Positions 22,715 to 34,434 of a DNA stretch of 64,000 bases are shown one piece after another; within the stretch, counting starts at the first letter, position 1, and the number at the start of each line of letters is the position of its first letter. Made by a program: the position numbers and the translations under genes. Below the pieces are notes generated by a model, which was not told the DNA's origin, did no database searches, and worked only from the letters and a program-made list of their open reading frames with translations. This DNA is from Allium sativum. Lineage: Eukaryota; Streptophyta; Magnoliopsida; Asparagales; Amaryllidaceae. The stretch is taken from positions 319,277,456 through 319,341,455 of the forward strand of contig CM060922.1 in assembly GCA_030737875.1 (NCBI GenBank). The letters run 5' to 3'.

Positions 22715-23002
22715 TGTTAGGTGTGGCTCGCATTGGAATGGAGTGGGTGCGTGGATTGAACGAGCGAACTGTCACACATCGCAAGAAATTAAGAAAGATC
22801 GTGGTATATATACGGTGTTGGTGGCATGTAACATTAGGTATTCCTTTTGTAACAATAAGTGCTTGCCAATACCAAATTATATACTCGATGGGTGATGATA
22901 GGGGATATTCAATCGGGATGTCAACATAGGTGACTTCGACCGTTGACCCCGGATAGACACGGTGAAGCGCGTACGGTACACAGAGAATGCCGAAACTCAA
23001 CA
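22715..23002 (+). repeat. Right LTR of TRIM-like element
   Basis: It begins TGTTAGGTGTGGC after the purine tract AAGGTGGAGA (about 22704-22713) and ends AACTCAACA. It is followed by the target duplication AAGAT. Confidence 0.9.
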
Positions 23003-23318
23003 AAGATGAGCATATATGAAGAAATATTTTTATGAAACCAGCTTTTGTTCATGGTTAACGTTTTATTCGGTCGGGCTTTTTTTTCTATTGGAAAATATGT
23101 ATGGGTTAAGCCTGATAATGAGTGACATTTGATGTATTTATTAGACGAAATATTATCAGCAACCATTTTCAAAACAATGTAAAATGATGAACAACCAAAC
23201 AAAAAAGGAAAACATATGATGAGAAGATCTCAGGTTTTATCTGGTTTCCGAATTATTACATGGATTAATTGCTAAATTCTTTTCTAATCCCCCCATGTGC
23301 AAGTAAACACTATCAGTG

Positions 23319-23324
<6 letters not shown>

Positions 23325-23367
<43 letters not shown>
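23325..23367. repeat. (TA)n microsatellite
   Basis: About 21 uninterrupted TA dinucleotides lie in the host intron between the TRIM-like element and exon B. Confidence 0.95.
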
Positions 23368-23368
<1 letters not shown>

Positions 23369-23421
23369 CCAGACAATATGTTAAATAAAGTACTAAAAAA
23401 TTACAAGATCCTCAAACATAC

Positions 23422-23523
23422 CTTTTTGTTATTAGCAATCAATACTTGATCGTTTTGCATCAGCATTTCCAACTGCCTAACCTTTTTCTCGGATACAACA
23501 CGACTTTCCCTCACATCATGCTT
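23422..23523 (-). CDS. Host gene exon B (coiled-coil protein)
   Basis: On the minus strand a 102-base segment lies between an acceptor (ATTTTTTAG) and a donor (GTATGT at 23421-23416). It encodes exactly 34 codons. It begins KHDVRESRVVSEKK, and the middle, VRQLEMLMQNDQVLI, has the hydrophobic spacing of a coiled coil. The neighbouring exon A ends in phase 0, and exon C, 15.3 kb away, starts in phase 0. Short symmetric coiled-coil exons of this kind occur in large plant filament-like, kinesin or Golgi proteins. I cannot assign it to any of these. Confidence 0.7.
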
Positions 23524-23604
23524 CTAAAAAATATACAATAGAAAATTATACGTATATGTGGTATCTTTTTGTTAACAAAAGAATAGTCAAAAATGGATAA
23601 ATAC

Positions 23605-23655
23605 CACTTTAGATCTCAACGTCTCTACAAGGGCACGGTTTTTTTCCTCAGATTC
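23605..23655 (-). CDS. Host gene exon A (coiled-coil protein)
   Basis: A 51-base minus-strand segment lies between a good acceptor (GACAATTACAG) and the donor GTATTT (23604-23599). It encodes ESEEKNRALVETLRSKV, 17 codons in phase 0, and continues in frame into exon B. The intron between A and B is only 81 bases, normal for plants, which supports both calls. Upstream of A the intron is interrupted by the CACTA element at 23716, so earlier exons must lie beyond the right edge of the window. Confidence 0.65.
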
Positions 23656-23715
23656 CTGTAATTGTCATAAAAATCAAAACTACATTGTAAAATTTTCATT
23701 TTGAGAAACAACAAG

Positions 23716-24050
23716 CACTACAAGAAAGATTGTCAACAACGACGCCTAAATGCCGACGAAAAAAAAAACATCGGAAGTCGCAACGCAATCCCGACGCAAT
23801 AGCGATGGTTAATACCATCCAAATAAATTGAGAAAAATCATCGCAAAACCTGTTGGTATCGTGACGTTTTTCCCGACTGACGGGAAGAAACATTGTTAAT
23901 AGCGACGCCTAAACGTTGACGAAAAAAACATCGGAAATCGCAACGTAACACTGATGCATTAGCGATGATTCATACCACCCAACTAAATTGAGGAAAAAAC
24001 ATCGCGAAAACTGTTGCTATCGTGACATATTTTCCGACCGATTATTTGTA
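23716..24050 (+). repeat. CACTA terminal motif and subterminal direct repeats
   Basis: Two degenerate units of roughly 160 bp follow the terminal CACTACAAGAAA. Each begins near AGCGACGCCTAAA or ACGACGCCTAAA, carries GACGAAAAAAACATCGGAA, and ends in a CGTGACRTWTTTYCCGAC motif. Subterminal arrays are transposase-binding regions in En/Spm elements; binding here is inferred. Confidence 0.8.
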
Positions 24051-24483
24051 TAGTAAATTAAACTTATATAAACTAAAATTAAACTTATGATTTGTTTCTT
24101 TAAAGTGCTAAATTCAGAATTTTGATTTTTGAAGTCTACTATTTGAGTTCTGAATAATCATTTGTTCGTTTGATTACATTAAGCATTCAAAAAAAAAAAA
24201 CAATTCATTCAAAATTTAGAACAAGAAATAAGTAGGAAATAAATTCTGAATGATTATGTCTGAATAAATTACTTATTCAGAACACTGATGGAAAAAGAAA
24301 CAACATAAAAATTTCTGATTTATAATTCAGAAGCTCTGAACAGAAACAAACATAGCCTTAAGTGAAAGAAGCTGTAAATGTTGGTTTGTAAAGACTAATA
24401 AACAACGGCTGATATTTGAAGGCTAAATATGTTTAACGGTCTCCATTTATTCGGCCGTAGCTAGCCTCTTGGGAGTCGGTCAA

Positions 24484-24780
24484 AGTATATAACATCGGTT
24501 TTCACAGGCAACGTCTTTCTTCCCTTATTCATTTCATGATCTTATTCGATTCTCTCTTTCGAGAGCTGCCAAAATCGATTTGTTCAATTCACTAATTCAA
24601 GAGTCAGCAAAACCCTAGCCTGGATTTTCTCTATCCTGTACGCGGCGAACTTCTCTCTCTGTGAGTCTTAGGCACTATTTTTTTGTCGATTGATTTGTTT
24701 TTCCTATATCCGTGTTTTGATTTACTTTTCTTTGTTCCAGATCTAGGATAATTTCTCTCTAATTTGTGGTACGTCGTTAA
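24484..24780 (+). promoter_or_regulatory. Possible promoter and 5' leader with intron inside the CACTA element
   Basis: A TATA-like AGTATATAACA near 24486 is followed by a CT-rich leader containing AAACCCTAGCC, a common plant 5'-UTR motif. A donor follows a CT run (CTCTCTCT then GTGAGTCTTAGG, about 24660), and an acceptor lies near 24740 (TTTGTTCCAG). It could start the transposase transcript or be a captured host promoter. Confidence 0.4.
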
Positions 24781-25359
24781 TTTTTATCTTTCTTATTGTT
24801 GATTGCTTGATTTAGGTTTCCTTATTGTTATGATCGATGTTAAATCAAAGATAAATAGGCTACTTTCTGTGTTGCTGTAACTTTCTGCAGTTAACCTTCT
24901 TTCCCCTGTTACAACTAAATCTACTCTTTTCATTGCTTGATTTTTGCGTTCTTGCCTGTTGGTTCACCGATTTATTGTTTATGTTATTTTGTTGGGTGAA
25001 TTCTTGATGCGCTGTGCTAAAATTTGTAGTGATAGTCTTGAATACTGTAGTCATTTTTATACATAATGGCGAAGAGTCAGTGAGAATATGGTGGTGATAT
25101 TTGATCATCATGCTATTTAAAATGATATAAATGACTTAATTAAATAATATCAAACATTCAGGCATCTAAAAGCTTTTAAAATCGTATAGCATAATAATCA
25201 CTGCTTCTCTTTGTACCGTAAGTGCAATCCTCGAGTTTTTAGCAGTATTCAAATGCCAAGCAACACAAGATTCAGACTTATTGTACAGTAATGTTCAGAG
25301 CTTATAAGACTGAATAACATAACATAATAAGAAATCAAAGTGAAGGAGAGTATCTTTAC

Positions 25360-25480
25360 GGATTCCAGAGTTCACCTCCCTCAAAATCCGTAGTATCAGC
25401 GTTTGATTCTGGTATAGATAGCCCTTTAACGTTGAGGATATGCTTTCCGATGCGATATCAGTAACTTGATCGGGATATCC
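25360..25480 (-). pseudogene. Possible captured host-gene exon
   Basis: A 121-base minus-strand segment lies between an acceptor (CATGTCTGTAG) and a donor (GTAAAG at 25359-25354). Its first half reads GYPDQVTDIASESIS in one frame. Its second half reads LSIPESNADTTDFEGGELW in the next, as if one base were lost near the middle. Both halves look protein-like, while the other frames have stops. I do not recognise the source. CACTA elements often carry host gene fragments, which would fit an antisense exon inside one. Confidence 0.35.
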
Positions 25481-27487
25481 CTACAGACATGTTTTGTTGT
25501 CCTTCATCGAATTAAACGAATACAAATAAAATATTAGCTTTCCTGTTTTTCTAGTTTACTGCCTGTTGTTAATGCATTTAGTTTCTTTTAGATAAAAGAA
25601 TTATTTATTACCTGCTACTAATGCATTTAATACTTAATTATATAATACTGAAAGTTTAGGCCAAATGCTTTATATAACGGAGGAAAGATGCCAAACATAA
25701 TGGACATTATTTCACAACAATGAATAAAGATACATGTTCACCTTAGAAAGATTGGAATAAAATGAATTTTCAAAGACTTGTAACTTCAAGGTAGACTTGG
25801 GCATTTCTTAAATCGATATAACGATAATATAATTATGTAATGAAATACACAATTATATTTTTAATGATGAAATAGTATATGCTACTAATTAAAATAATAA
25901 TAGGTAGTATATAAATTATCAAAAATGCTGTACTTTTACGTCAAAAAATGCGAATAAAAAAGAAGCTGCGGGGGCCTCCTAAATTCAACCAATAAATCAG
26001 CTACAGAATTGCACTATTCGCATATTCTGACGCCGTATACCATTGTTCATAAATTATAGAACCTTCCACTCTTGTATGTATGTTTTAAATATTTTGTATT
26101 GATATTTAAAATCAGGAATATGGACATGGTTTTATGACAAATAGTTATTTATGTTCTTTGCTAATAACTACAATTCTTAACGTGTGCACTTAGGGTACAC
26201 ATTAAGAAAACCCATCATTAAAAAATTATTTCTAATGTTACATATCTGCTTACATTGTAGCTTACATTGTCGCCATATTCGACTTTTTTGGAACCACATG
26301 AATATGCTTTCATACACATTTGTATATCCTTGTGTATTTGTAAGCATTAATTATGGCATAATATATGTACGATAAAATTAATTTTGTACTTATAGTTTCC
26401 TCTCATTTACAATGCATCTAGATAATTGCTATTTGCTCATCGTTATCTTGCTTGGTCTCACTGCTACCACTGCTCGAGGTTTGCTATTATTTTGAGATGG
26501 ATATGTAATTGAAATTCATATTTACTCCATTTTATAATTTATTACATAACATCTGTCTTTTTGTAGTAGAGGGATGTATTCGTTATATACAGCTGTTCAT
26601 TGCAATTTAACTACTTGGTTTGATTAGGAAATTATTAACATTTCGTTCCATGATAGTGTCTTTTCGGATATTTCTTTCACTCATCACCTTTTCTTTTTCT
26701 TATGGTCTACACACCAATTGAAATCGGATCAAATCCTGCATTCCCTTTTTCATGTTCCTATGTGTGCCAATAAATCTTAATTATCCATTGTAACGAATTT
26801 AATAAATTGACTAATGAAAGACTCAAATTTCTGTGGCATATAGTTTGAGAGAGGGACAAATAAATTTCAATTATTCATCATGAACGGAGGCAATCAAGCC
26901 AAATAGAAGGTGCAGCGATGTGGCTCAGCTAACGGGCAGGGCTGGTTGAAAAAAGGGAGAGCCGAATCATCCAAGGTTATCACGACGCCAAGTCGAGCCA
27001 CTACAGTCTAGAAGACTAGTCAATAAATCGCCCGACTAGTCGTGACTAGTCGACAAGTCTTTTATATACATATATTTATTAGACTTAAATATATAATATA
27101 ATTAGATATAATTACAAATTTATAAATATATAATATAATTAGATATAATTATAAATTTATAATAAGTTCAAATTCAACAAAGATAACATAATAGTAGGTT
27201 CAAATTGAACAAATTTCCATTTCAACTGCTGCATATATAATTAAAAACAAATAAGTTAATTAGGGTTTAAGTTAAATATATATAATATAATTATTTACAT
27301 TTAATAGTATTATTGATTAGGGTATAAGTTAAATAAAGCAAATGAGTTAATTATTAACAGTAATCTGGCAGCGACGAGGATTATTAATAGTATATACCGT
27401 TAATTATTAAAAGTATATATATACAAATCAGTTAATTATTATAACAGTACATATAAGTTTTAAATATACATACCTGGCAGTGACGAG
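25481..27487. other. AT-rich CACTA interior, no supported gene
   Basis: Long AT-rich DNA with stops in all frames. Near 26990-27055 there is a cluster of GACTAGTC palindromes, and 27060-27430 is a low-complexity ATATAATTA-rich tract. A short GC-rich run of GCGAGGAG-type repeats at about 27480-27535 directly precedes the phosphomannose isomerase fragment. Confidence 0.5.
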
Positions 27488-27547
27488 GTGCGAGGAGTCG
27501 ACGAGGAGCAGCGAGGAGGTGCGAGGAGAACCCAGGACTTTATGACT

Positions 27548-27893
27548 ATTGATCCTTCAGTGGGGAAGGTATTGTCTATACAAGTGCATCCAGACAAATC
27601 ACTAAACAATGAGAACCCGGGAATTTATAGGGATCCGAACAGTAAGCCTGAAATGGCAATTGCTATCACAGAGTTTAAGGCTTTGTGTGGTTTTGTTAGC
27701 AACGAGGAACTTAAGGATGCCTTTAGTAATGTGCCTAAGATTACAGAGCTCATCGGTCTTGAAAATGCAAATTTGTTTATCGCTAAAGAACGAAATGAAC
27801 CTATTGAAGTTAGAGATATTTTGAAAATTATCTTTACCAAGGTCATGTCCGCTGATAATGAAACAGTCTTGTTCCCCCTTATGCGCCTATAGC
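27548..27893 (+). pseudogene. Phosphomannose isomerase fragment, copy 1
   Basis: Type I phosphomannose isomerase (EC 5.3.1.8) converts mannose-6-phosphate and fructose-6-phosphate. This fragment reads IQVHPDKSL, then KPEMAIAITEFKALCGF. These contain the glutamine, histidine and glutamate that bind the zinc in this family. The homology stops near 27868 after MSADNETV, and the frame ends at 27891-27893. It has no introns across its length, unlike typical plant genes for this enzyme, so it probably came from a spliced RNA or lost its introns. It is the shorter half of a 380-bp tandem duplication with copy 2. It lacks most of the enzyme and cannot be catalytic. Confidence 0.85.
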
Positions 27894-27927
27894 TAAACCC
27901 TCTTTCTATAAGAGAAGAGTTATAACT

Positions 27928-28545
27928 AATGATTCTTCAGTGGGGAAGGTATTGTCTATACAAGCGCATCCAGACAAATCACTAAACAAGAACCCGGGAA
28001 TTTATAGGGATTCGAATCATAAGCCTGAAATGGCAATTGCTATCACAGAGTTTAAGGCTTTGTGTGGTTTTGTTAGCAACGAGGAACTTGAGGATGCCTT
28101 TAGTAATGTGCCTAAGATTATAGAGCTCATCGGTCTTGAAAATGCAAATTTGTTTATCGCTAAAGAACGAAATGAACCTGTTGAAGTTAGAGATATTTTG
28201 AAAATTATCTTTACCAAGGTCATGTTCGCTAATAATGAAACAGTCTCTCAGCTAGTACTGAACCTAATAAACCGCTTGAAAGAGGACAGTAAGAGCAGGA
28301 TGCTAAATGAGGAAGAAGAATTAGCTTTGTTGTTAGAATCACAATTCCCAAGCGATATTGGAGTATCATATTCGTTCTTTAATTATGTGAAATTTATGCT
28401 CGGTGAAGCATTATATATCGACGTTAACGAGCTGCATGCCAATATTTCGGGAGAATGCATTGAGTGCATGTCAACCTCAGATAATGTGGTTCGAGCTGGA
28501 CTTACTCCCAAGTATAAATATGTAAACACATTTACACTGAATTAG
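27928..28545 (+). pseudogene. Phosphomannose isomerase fragment, copy 2 (longer)
   Basis: This starts with the same GATTCTTCAGTGGGGAAGG-type sequence as copy 1 and matches it closely to about 28247. It then continues through INRL, QFPSDIGVSYSFFNYVK, GEALYIDVNELHANISGE and CIECMSTSDNVVRAGLTPKYK. These are recognisable central parts of type I phosphomannose isomerase, including the region of the third metal-binding histidine (ELH where EPH is usual). It ends at TAG 28543-28545, well short of the enzyme's C-terminus, and lacks the N-terminus. About 200 bp separate it from the TNP2 acceptor, so it could be spliced into transposon transcripts. It is a captured host fragment. Confidence 0.88.
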
Positions 28546-28737
28546 AATGATATAACCTAAGAGGGGCATGCACCTTTTATTGTCCGTTTTATCAATCTTT
28601 CATATGTTTGCTTTTTTCTAAATAGGTAATGTAGTACTATAATTGTAAATTATATTAGAAATTTAATCGAACAATCATAATTGAATATATGATCCTTTCT
28701 TGTATGATATTTTAATCATGTCATGGTAAATTTGCAG

Positions 28738-31700
28738 TTTCAATGAACTACTCAAGTGAACGTGGATGGATGTATAAAAGGAAAGGAGAGAAAGGATGGA
28801 TAAAGAAATCTTTTTTGGATGGTTTGGACGTATTCATGAACTTTGCAACTAACAATGGCACCGAAGATGTAATCCGTTGCCCTTGCATTAAGTGTGATAA
28901 TAGGAAATTGCAAAAGAATTATATTGTAAGAGAGCATTCATTGTGTAAAGGTTTCTCTCTTGATTACTATGTATGGAAATATCACGGAGAAATGGATAGA
29001 ACATCTGAAAGAATGAATGTTGGTGAAAATGAAACCATAAATTACTCTGAAGCAACCAGCTCAGAAAATAGAATGTTGGAAATGGTTGCGATGTTGCTGG
29101 TCCAATGCTACATGATTATCATGCTGACGAGCATAATGTAGAGGAAGATCCTAACTCAGAAGAAAAAAAAATATTATGATTTGTTACAAGCTGCAAATCG
29201 ACCATTGTGGAATGGTTGCAAAACATACGCGGAGTTATCAGCGATGACTAGGTTTATAGCAATAAAAGCTAAATACAATACTACAGAAAGTGAATTTGAT
29301 GCATTTCTCCAAGCGAGTAAAGAAATGTTACCACCTGATAATGTGTTAGCAGAAAACTTTTATAAGATGAAAAAACAAATTTCTGCATTTGGTTTGCCAT
29401 ATCAAAAGATAGATACATGTAAAAATGGATGCATGTTATATTGGAAAGATGATATAAATCTAACCAATTGCAAATTTTGTAATTGTTCACGATACTTAAT
29501 GAAGAAAAGTAAAGGCAAAGATGTTCCTCATACTCGAATGCATTATCTTCCCATTACACCTAGACTACAGAGGTTGTATGCATCTCCAACAACTGCATGT
29601 CATATGAGATGGCATAGAGAAAGAACTCACGAGGAAGGAGTTTTATGTCATCCATCAGATGGTGAAGCTTGGAAGCATTTTGACAATACTTATCCAAATT
29701 TTGCAAATGAATCACATAATGTTAGGCTTGGCTTATGTACAGATGGGTTTGCACCATTTAGTCAGTTTGGAAGTAAATATTCATCTTGGCCTGTTATTTT
29801 GACACCGTATTATTTACCACCTTAGATGTGTATGAAAACCCTTATATGTTTCTGACTCTTATTGTTCCCGGACCATGAAATCCAAAAAATGAAATTGACG
29901 TATATTTGCAGCCTTTAATCGAAGAATTGAGGAAATTATGGGATGATGGAATCAATACGTATGATATATCTAAAAAGAACAATTTCAGAACGTATGCTTC
30001 TTTATTATGGACTATAAGCGATTTTCCTGCTTATGGAATGCTTTCTGGTTGGAGTACAAGTGGCCGACTATCTTGCCCATATTGTATGGCACATACTCAA
30101 GCATTTCGACTACAAAATGGTGGAAAACATTCATGGTTTGATTGTCATAGTTGTTTTTTGGATATTAATGATCGCTATAGATATAATAAGAAAAAATTTA
30201 AAGCGAACAAAGTTGAAAGAAGATCACCACCACCAAGTTTATCTAGCATAGAAATTTATGAAATCGTTAAAGATTATCCAAAGATCCATGAAGTTGGTAA
30301 AGAAGAAAAATTTTGGATAAAGGAAAAACTCATAATTGGTGCAAGCAAAGCATATTTTGGGAATTGCCATACTGGAAACATTTGTTGCTTCGACACAATA
30401 TCGATGTAATGCACAATGAGAAAAATATGTTTGACAATGTCTTTAACACGGTGTTGAATGTAAGTGGAGAGACAAAAGATGACTTGAAATCAAGACGAGA
30501 TATAGCATTGTACTCTAAGCGGCCTGAACTTGAACTTGACCCAACTCATGAGAATATTAAACCTTTAGCCTGTTATGAGTTGGATCATGATCGGTGAAAG
30601 AAATTATTGGAATGGATTAGTACTTTAAAATTTCCAGATGGTATTGCTTCAAATACAAGACGATGTGTTGATTTAAAATCTAGTAAAATGTCAGGAATGA
30701 AGAGTCATGATTGCCATGTTTTTATTGAGACAATTTTTCCAATAGCTTTTAAAGAGTTATTACCAGCTAAAGTTTGGAAAGTCGTCACTGAACTTAGCAT
30801 GTTTTACAAAGATTTGTGTGCAACTTCATTGAAAATAGAACACTTGAAAAAACTTAAATAAGACATACCAATATTACTTTGCAAGATGGAACAAATATTT
30901 CCCCCAGGTTTATTTAATGTTATGGAACATCTTCCCATACATCTACCTAGTGAAGCGTTGATGCGAGGACCAATTCAGTATGGATGGATGTATACTTTTG
31001 AGAGGTATTTAAAAAATTTATAACTTTTATTATTAATTATATGTTATATCATGTATAACATAAAGTACTTATGTATAGGTACTTGGGTTATTTGAAAGAA
31101 AAAAAAAAGCACGTGTGGAGGGGTCAATTTGCAGGGCATATATTGTGGAAGAAGCATCCACATTTTTTAACCATTATTTCGAGGAGCACGTTAAATCAAT
31201 GCTTAATAGCGTTCCTCGTAACGTTGAAGGTACCATGGATGATTCATTTGAGAATCTTATATCCGTGTTTAGAAAGCATGGAAGATCAGCTGGTAAATGT
31301 AAAGAAGGCTAGTTGAGTGATAAAGATCTTCATACTATCAAAACTTACGTACTCCTCAATTGTGCCGAAGTAGCCCCTTTTATTAGGCAAGTTTTTCTAT
31401 TATATATCGAATGACTTATCTAGATACTTAAATTATGTTTTTTCTTACATTGATATGTGACCAAACAGAATTTTTGAAGACGAGCAATCAACTCTCGAGC
31501 TCGGCAAGAAATTTGTGGGTTGGTTTTTGAATTATGTAAGTGTGTTATATAGTAAAAATTATTATTATCAATTACTGAAAAATTTAATATATTACTAGTA
31601 TATTATATTATTAACGTATTGTACAATAATTGATAGGTACATGCACATAATATCGTCGATATTGGCTTGAAGTATCTTGCACATGGACCACAACTTAAAG

Positions 31701-32337
31701 TTAAAAAATTTCCAACGTACTTTGTCAACGGGTTTAAATTTCACACACAAAAATATGGAGCTCACAAATCGACATTCAATAGCGGTGTGTGTGTAAAAGG
31801 TAGCGATGATCCAAATGCCCATATCGATGATTACTATGGTGTGTTGAAAGAGATTATTGAATTAACATATTCACTTAGCCAGAGAAAAAGGTTGTTTTGT
31901 TCAAATGTGACTGGTTTAACAACAAACCAAATGTTGGTATTCGTGTGCATAAAGATTATCCACTTGTTGAAGTAAATCATTCTCTCAAATATTCCGAGTA
32001 TGATCCATTTGTTTTGGCAAGGCAAGCGATACAAGTGTACTACACACCTTATCCATCCATCAACACAAGTAAGTCGGAATGGTGGGCTGTTTGTAAAACA
32101 AAAGCACGGTATTCTTTTGATGCCAATATTCTAAATGCCCAAGCTTACCAAGCTAATTTTGATGCAAGTGAGAAATTAAATATAGTAGAACATGACGACG
32201 ATGTTGGGCCTCTTAATGATGAATCAAATGTTGTTGTGGAGCTCTTCGAAAATGAAGAAGAAGAAGAAGATACAGAGTTCGAGCATGAATTTGATACCGA
32301 TATTGAAGTAAAAGATGATACCGAAGAAGATTGGTAG
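28738..32337 (+). pseudogene. CACTA TNP2 (TnpD-like) transposase, decayed, multi-exon
   Basis: TNP2 cuts and joins CACTA ends. An acceptor (TTTGCAG, 28737) precedes the ATG at 28743. Exon 1 has the transposase-associated domain (GWMYKRKGEKGW, CPCIKC). The transposase core follows: HMRWHRERTHEEGVLCHPSD (about 29599), VRLGLCTDGFAPF (about 29721), PAYGMLSGWSTSGRLSCPYC (about 30027), then DVMHNEKNMFDN. The DUF4218-type part has MSGMKSHDCHVF and HLPIHLPSEAL. The DUF4216-type part (31640-32130) has DYYGVLKEIIEL and KCDWFNNKPNVGIRVHKDYP. The acidic tail ends at 32337. Frame changes occur near 29080, 29850 and 30360 and elsewhere, with stops near 29823 (a tryptophan site), 30596 and 30859. Introns are visible near 31007-31078 and 31386-31638. 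It is non-functional. Confidence 0.93.
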
Positions 32338-34434
32338 AGTTTAGAAAGTTTTAAACATGTACCTAAACCTTATGTCAAATGGGTTTTAGCATAAGATGAA
32401 ATTCCTATATGTTTTTAGTTGTAATTACTAGGTCTGAATCATTTTATTTTTTTATTTCTGTATTTTGCAAGCCATCTTCGGTAAATCAACTGCTGTTTGT
32501 TTTAGCATAGTAAATGCTATTGTGGTCTTATGATATTCATTTTGACATAATAATTTTATTTGGTCATTTTCATCTCCACAAGTTTTCGCTTCAGTTATAA
32601 AAGAATTCTCAGTAATTCTTATATAGAAAATGTGCTTAAGTAATATTTTGGGTTTGTTATTCATTTCTTACATATTTTCGGGAGTTATGCAATTTGGAAA
32701 TGCAGAAGATCAGTACGTAGCGCCTTCTCCGATGATGAAAAATGATGGCACAACGATTGATCAAGGCATTGTTTATGTGTTAATGCTTTAACTTTTCTTG
32801 TTAGGTACCTTGTTCATTGATATTTTTTATTCACTTCCCAATAATTAATTGATTTGTATTAAACTGTTACATTATTAGTGATTTGTAGATTGCTTTATTT
32901 GCTTTGCAAATGTAATCAATATGACTGGTTTTCTTTTTAGTTTTTGCAAATATAATTAACAGGTCCATCCTAACATTTAAGTGCCACAGTGAAATTAACC
33001 TCATGCACAAATAAAAACATAAAATGGCTAACTTGTAGTCATCTAGTACGGTAGAGACCTATTTTTTTTTGCTAGGTGTTGTAGATTACTTTTATATATC
33101 TATTAGCCTTGTTCGTTAATCCCCATTTTGACTTCAGTATGTTAATCCACTAATATTTTTATTATCTGGCTGTTGTTTGGCTGATTAACACTGATAAATA
33201 TCTCACAAAAATCCCTTTGCTTTATTAGTTTTTAGCTTTAACAGTTTTTAACTAGTATAATTTCTCTATGGCCTTGTATCTGTTCGCGTGTCATACTAGT
33301 GTAGTCATTCTTTTGGTTTAATCACATTTTCATCAAATACAGCTTGAAATAAGATATGTTAATACTGATTTTTCACATGCTCGTTACCTGTATCTACGTA
33401 ATTGCACTAGAAGTAAACTTTTGAATTCATCCTCAGCTTTGCTTCTATCGTTGAAGAGGATTACGAGCTAGAGATTATCTTGGACTCTTATCTCGAGGAA
33501 TCGAAAATTTAGCAAGACTACAGCCTATGTAAGTTCCTTTATTTCATTCATGTTCTATTTGTATGGTTTCATAATATCAGTTTTGCAATATTCATGAGAT
33601 ACAGTGTACCATAATACCTTTGCTACCTGAAATATACTAATCATATCATATTTAGTAATAAGATGAAAAAGGGTGGCCCTTAATCACATATCCTACATCG
33701 TATCACCAACAGATGGAGTTTTAGTGAATAATTTTGAGCTTTATCATGTCATGATTCAGATGCTCAAATTATATATCAAAAGCATGCAGTTTTATTTGCA
33801 TCTTCATGCCAGATAAAAACATAATTGCACCGTTGCAGATGTTACGATACCAATAATTATAAATTATGGTTCGCCTTTTCAAAATTATGCTTATCTGCTT
33901 TTCATAAAATCTCATCCTGAAACTTTTTCAACTGCTTGTAAATCTTATTTCTACAATTTAAACAAGTTCTATAACCATTTATATTATGATATCGTTCTTG
34001 GTCATCTAGAGCTCTTTCTTTTAACCCCAAATGTAAATCCCTTGTATGCTTTTTTAAAATTTGATTCGAAATCAAAGTGGTTGAATCTGGCTTTTGTCAA
34101 TGTGAGTTTTGGATTAACAGGATTACATTAATATTGCATTTAGGAATAAATAACAGCAAGTGCAATCAAAACTGATAGTGTGAAGCTGTTTGATAGGGTT
34201 GGATATCTCTGTATTTGTCATTTGTATGTTTTCCCCTATATATTCAACATCATTTACTGCCTTTTATTTTACTGTTACTTGCATTTTTAGTTTCTTTCTT
34301 CTATAAAAAACAATAGATTTTTTTATATGCTATAAATGGGCTTCATATACCCAGCTCAACAAATAAACATAGACTTTATATGTTATACAGCCGCATAACA
34401 TAACACGGGACACAATTCTATATATAGCATTTTG
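32338..34434. other. CACTA interior between TNP2 and the helical-domain gene
   Basis: AT-rich intron-like DNA. Two short plus-strand stretches look less random: 32680-32790, reading AEDQYVAPSPMM before a stop, and 33434-33515, reading FASIVEEDYELEIILDSY before a stop, with AG and GT signals nearby. Neither is recognisable and both may be chance. Confidence 0.4.

Larger units (their letters stand above)
8287..23002 (+). mobile_element. TRIM-like LTR element (outer layer of a three-level nest)
   Basis: Two matching terminal repeats of 287-288 bp (8287-8573 and 22715-23002) are flanked by the perfect 5-bp target duplication AAGAT (8282-8286 and 23003-23007). A primer-binding site follows the left LTR, and a purine tract precedes the right LTR. 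Its own interior is only about 220 bp (8574-8629 plus 22548-22714); the rest is a later insertion. About 800 bp in total, with no coding capacity, is the size and layout of TRIM elements (miniature terminal-repeat retrotransposons). The LTRs are roughly 85% identical by eye, mostly transitions, making it the oldest layer. It inserted in a host intron. Confidence 0.88.

Noticed and set aside
25025..25033. TTTGTAGTG as a right end of the CACTA element
   Set aside because: Only eight bases of the expected TTTCTTGTAGTG match, no subterminal repeats are nearby, and no AAG duplication follows.
27548..28545. A functional phosphomannose isomerase gene
   Set aside because: Both copies lack the N- and C-terminal parts and end early, so they cannot form the enzyme.
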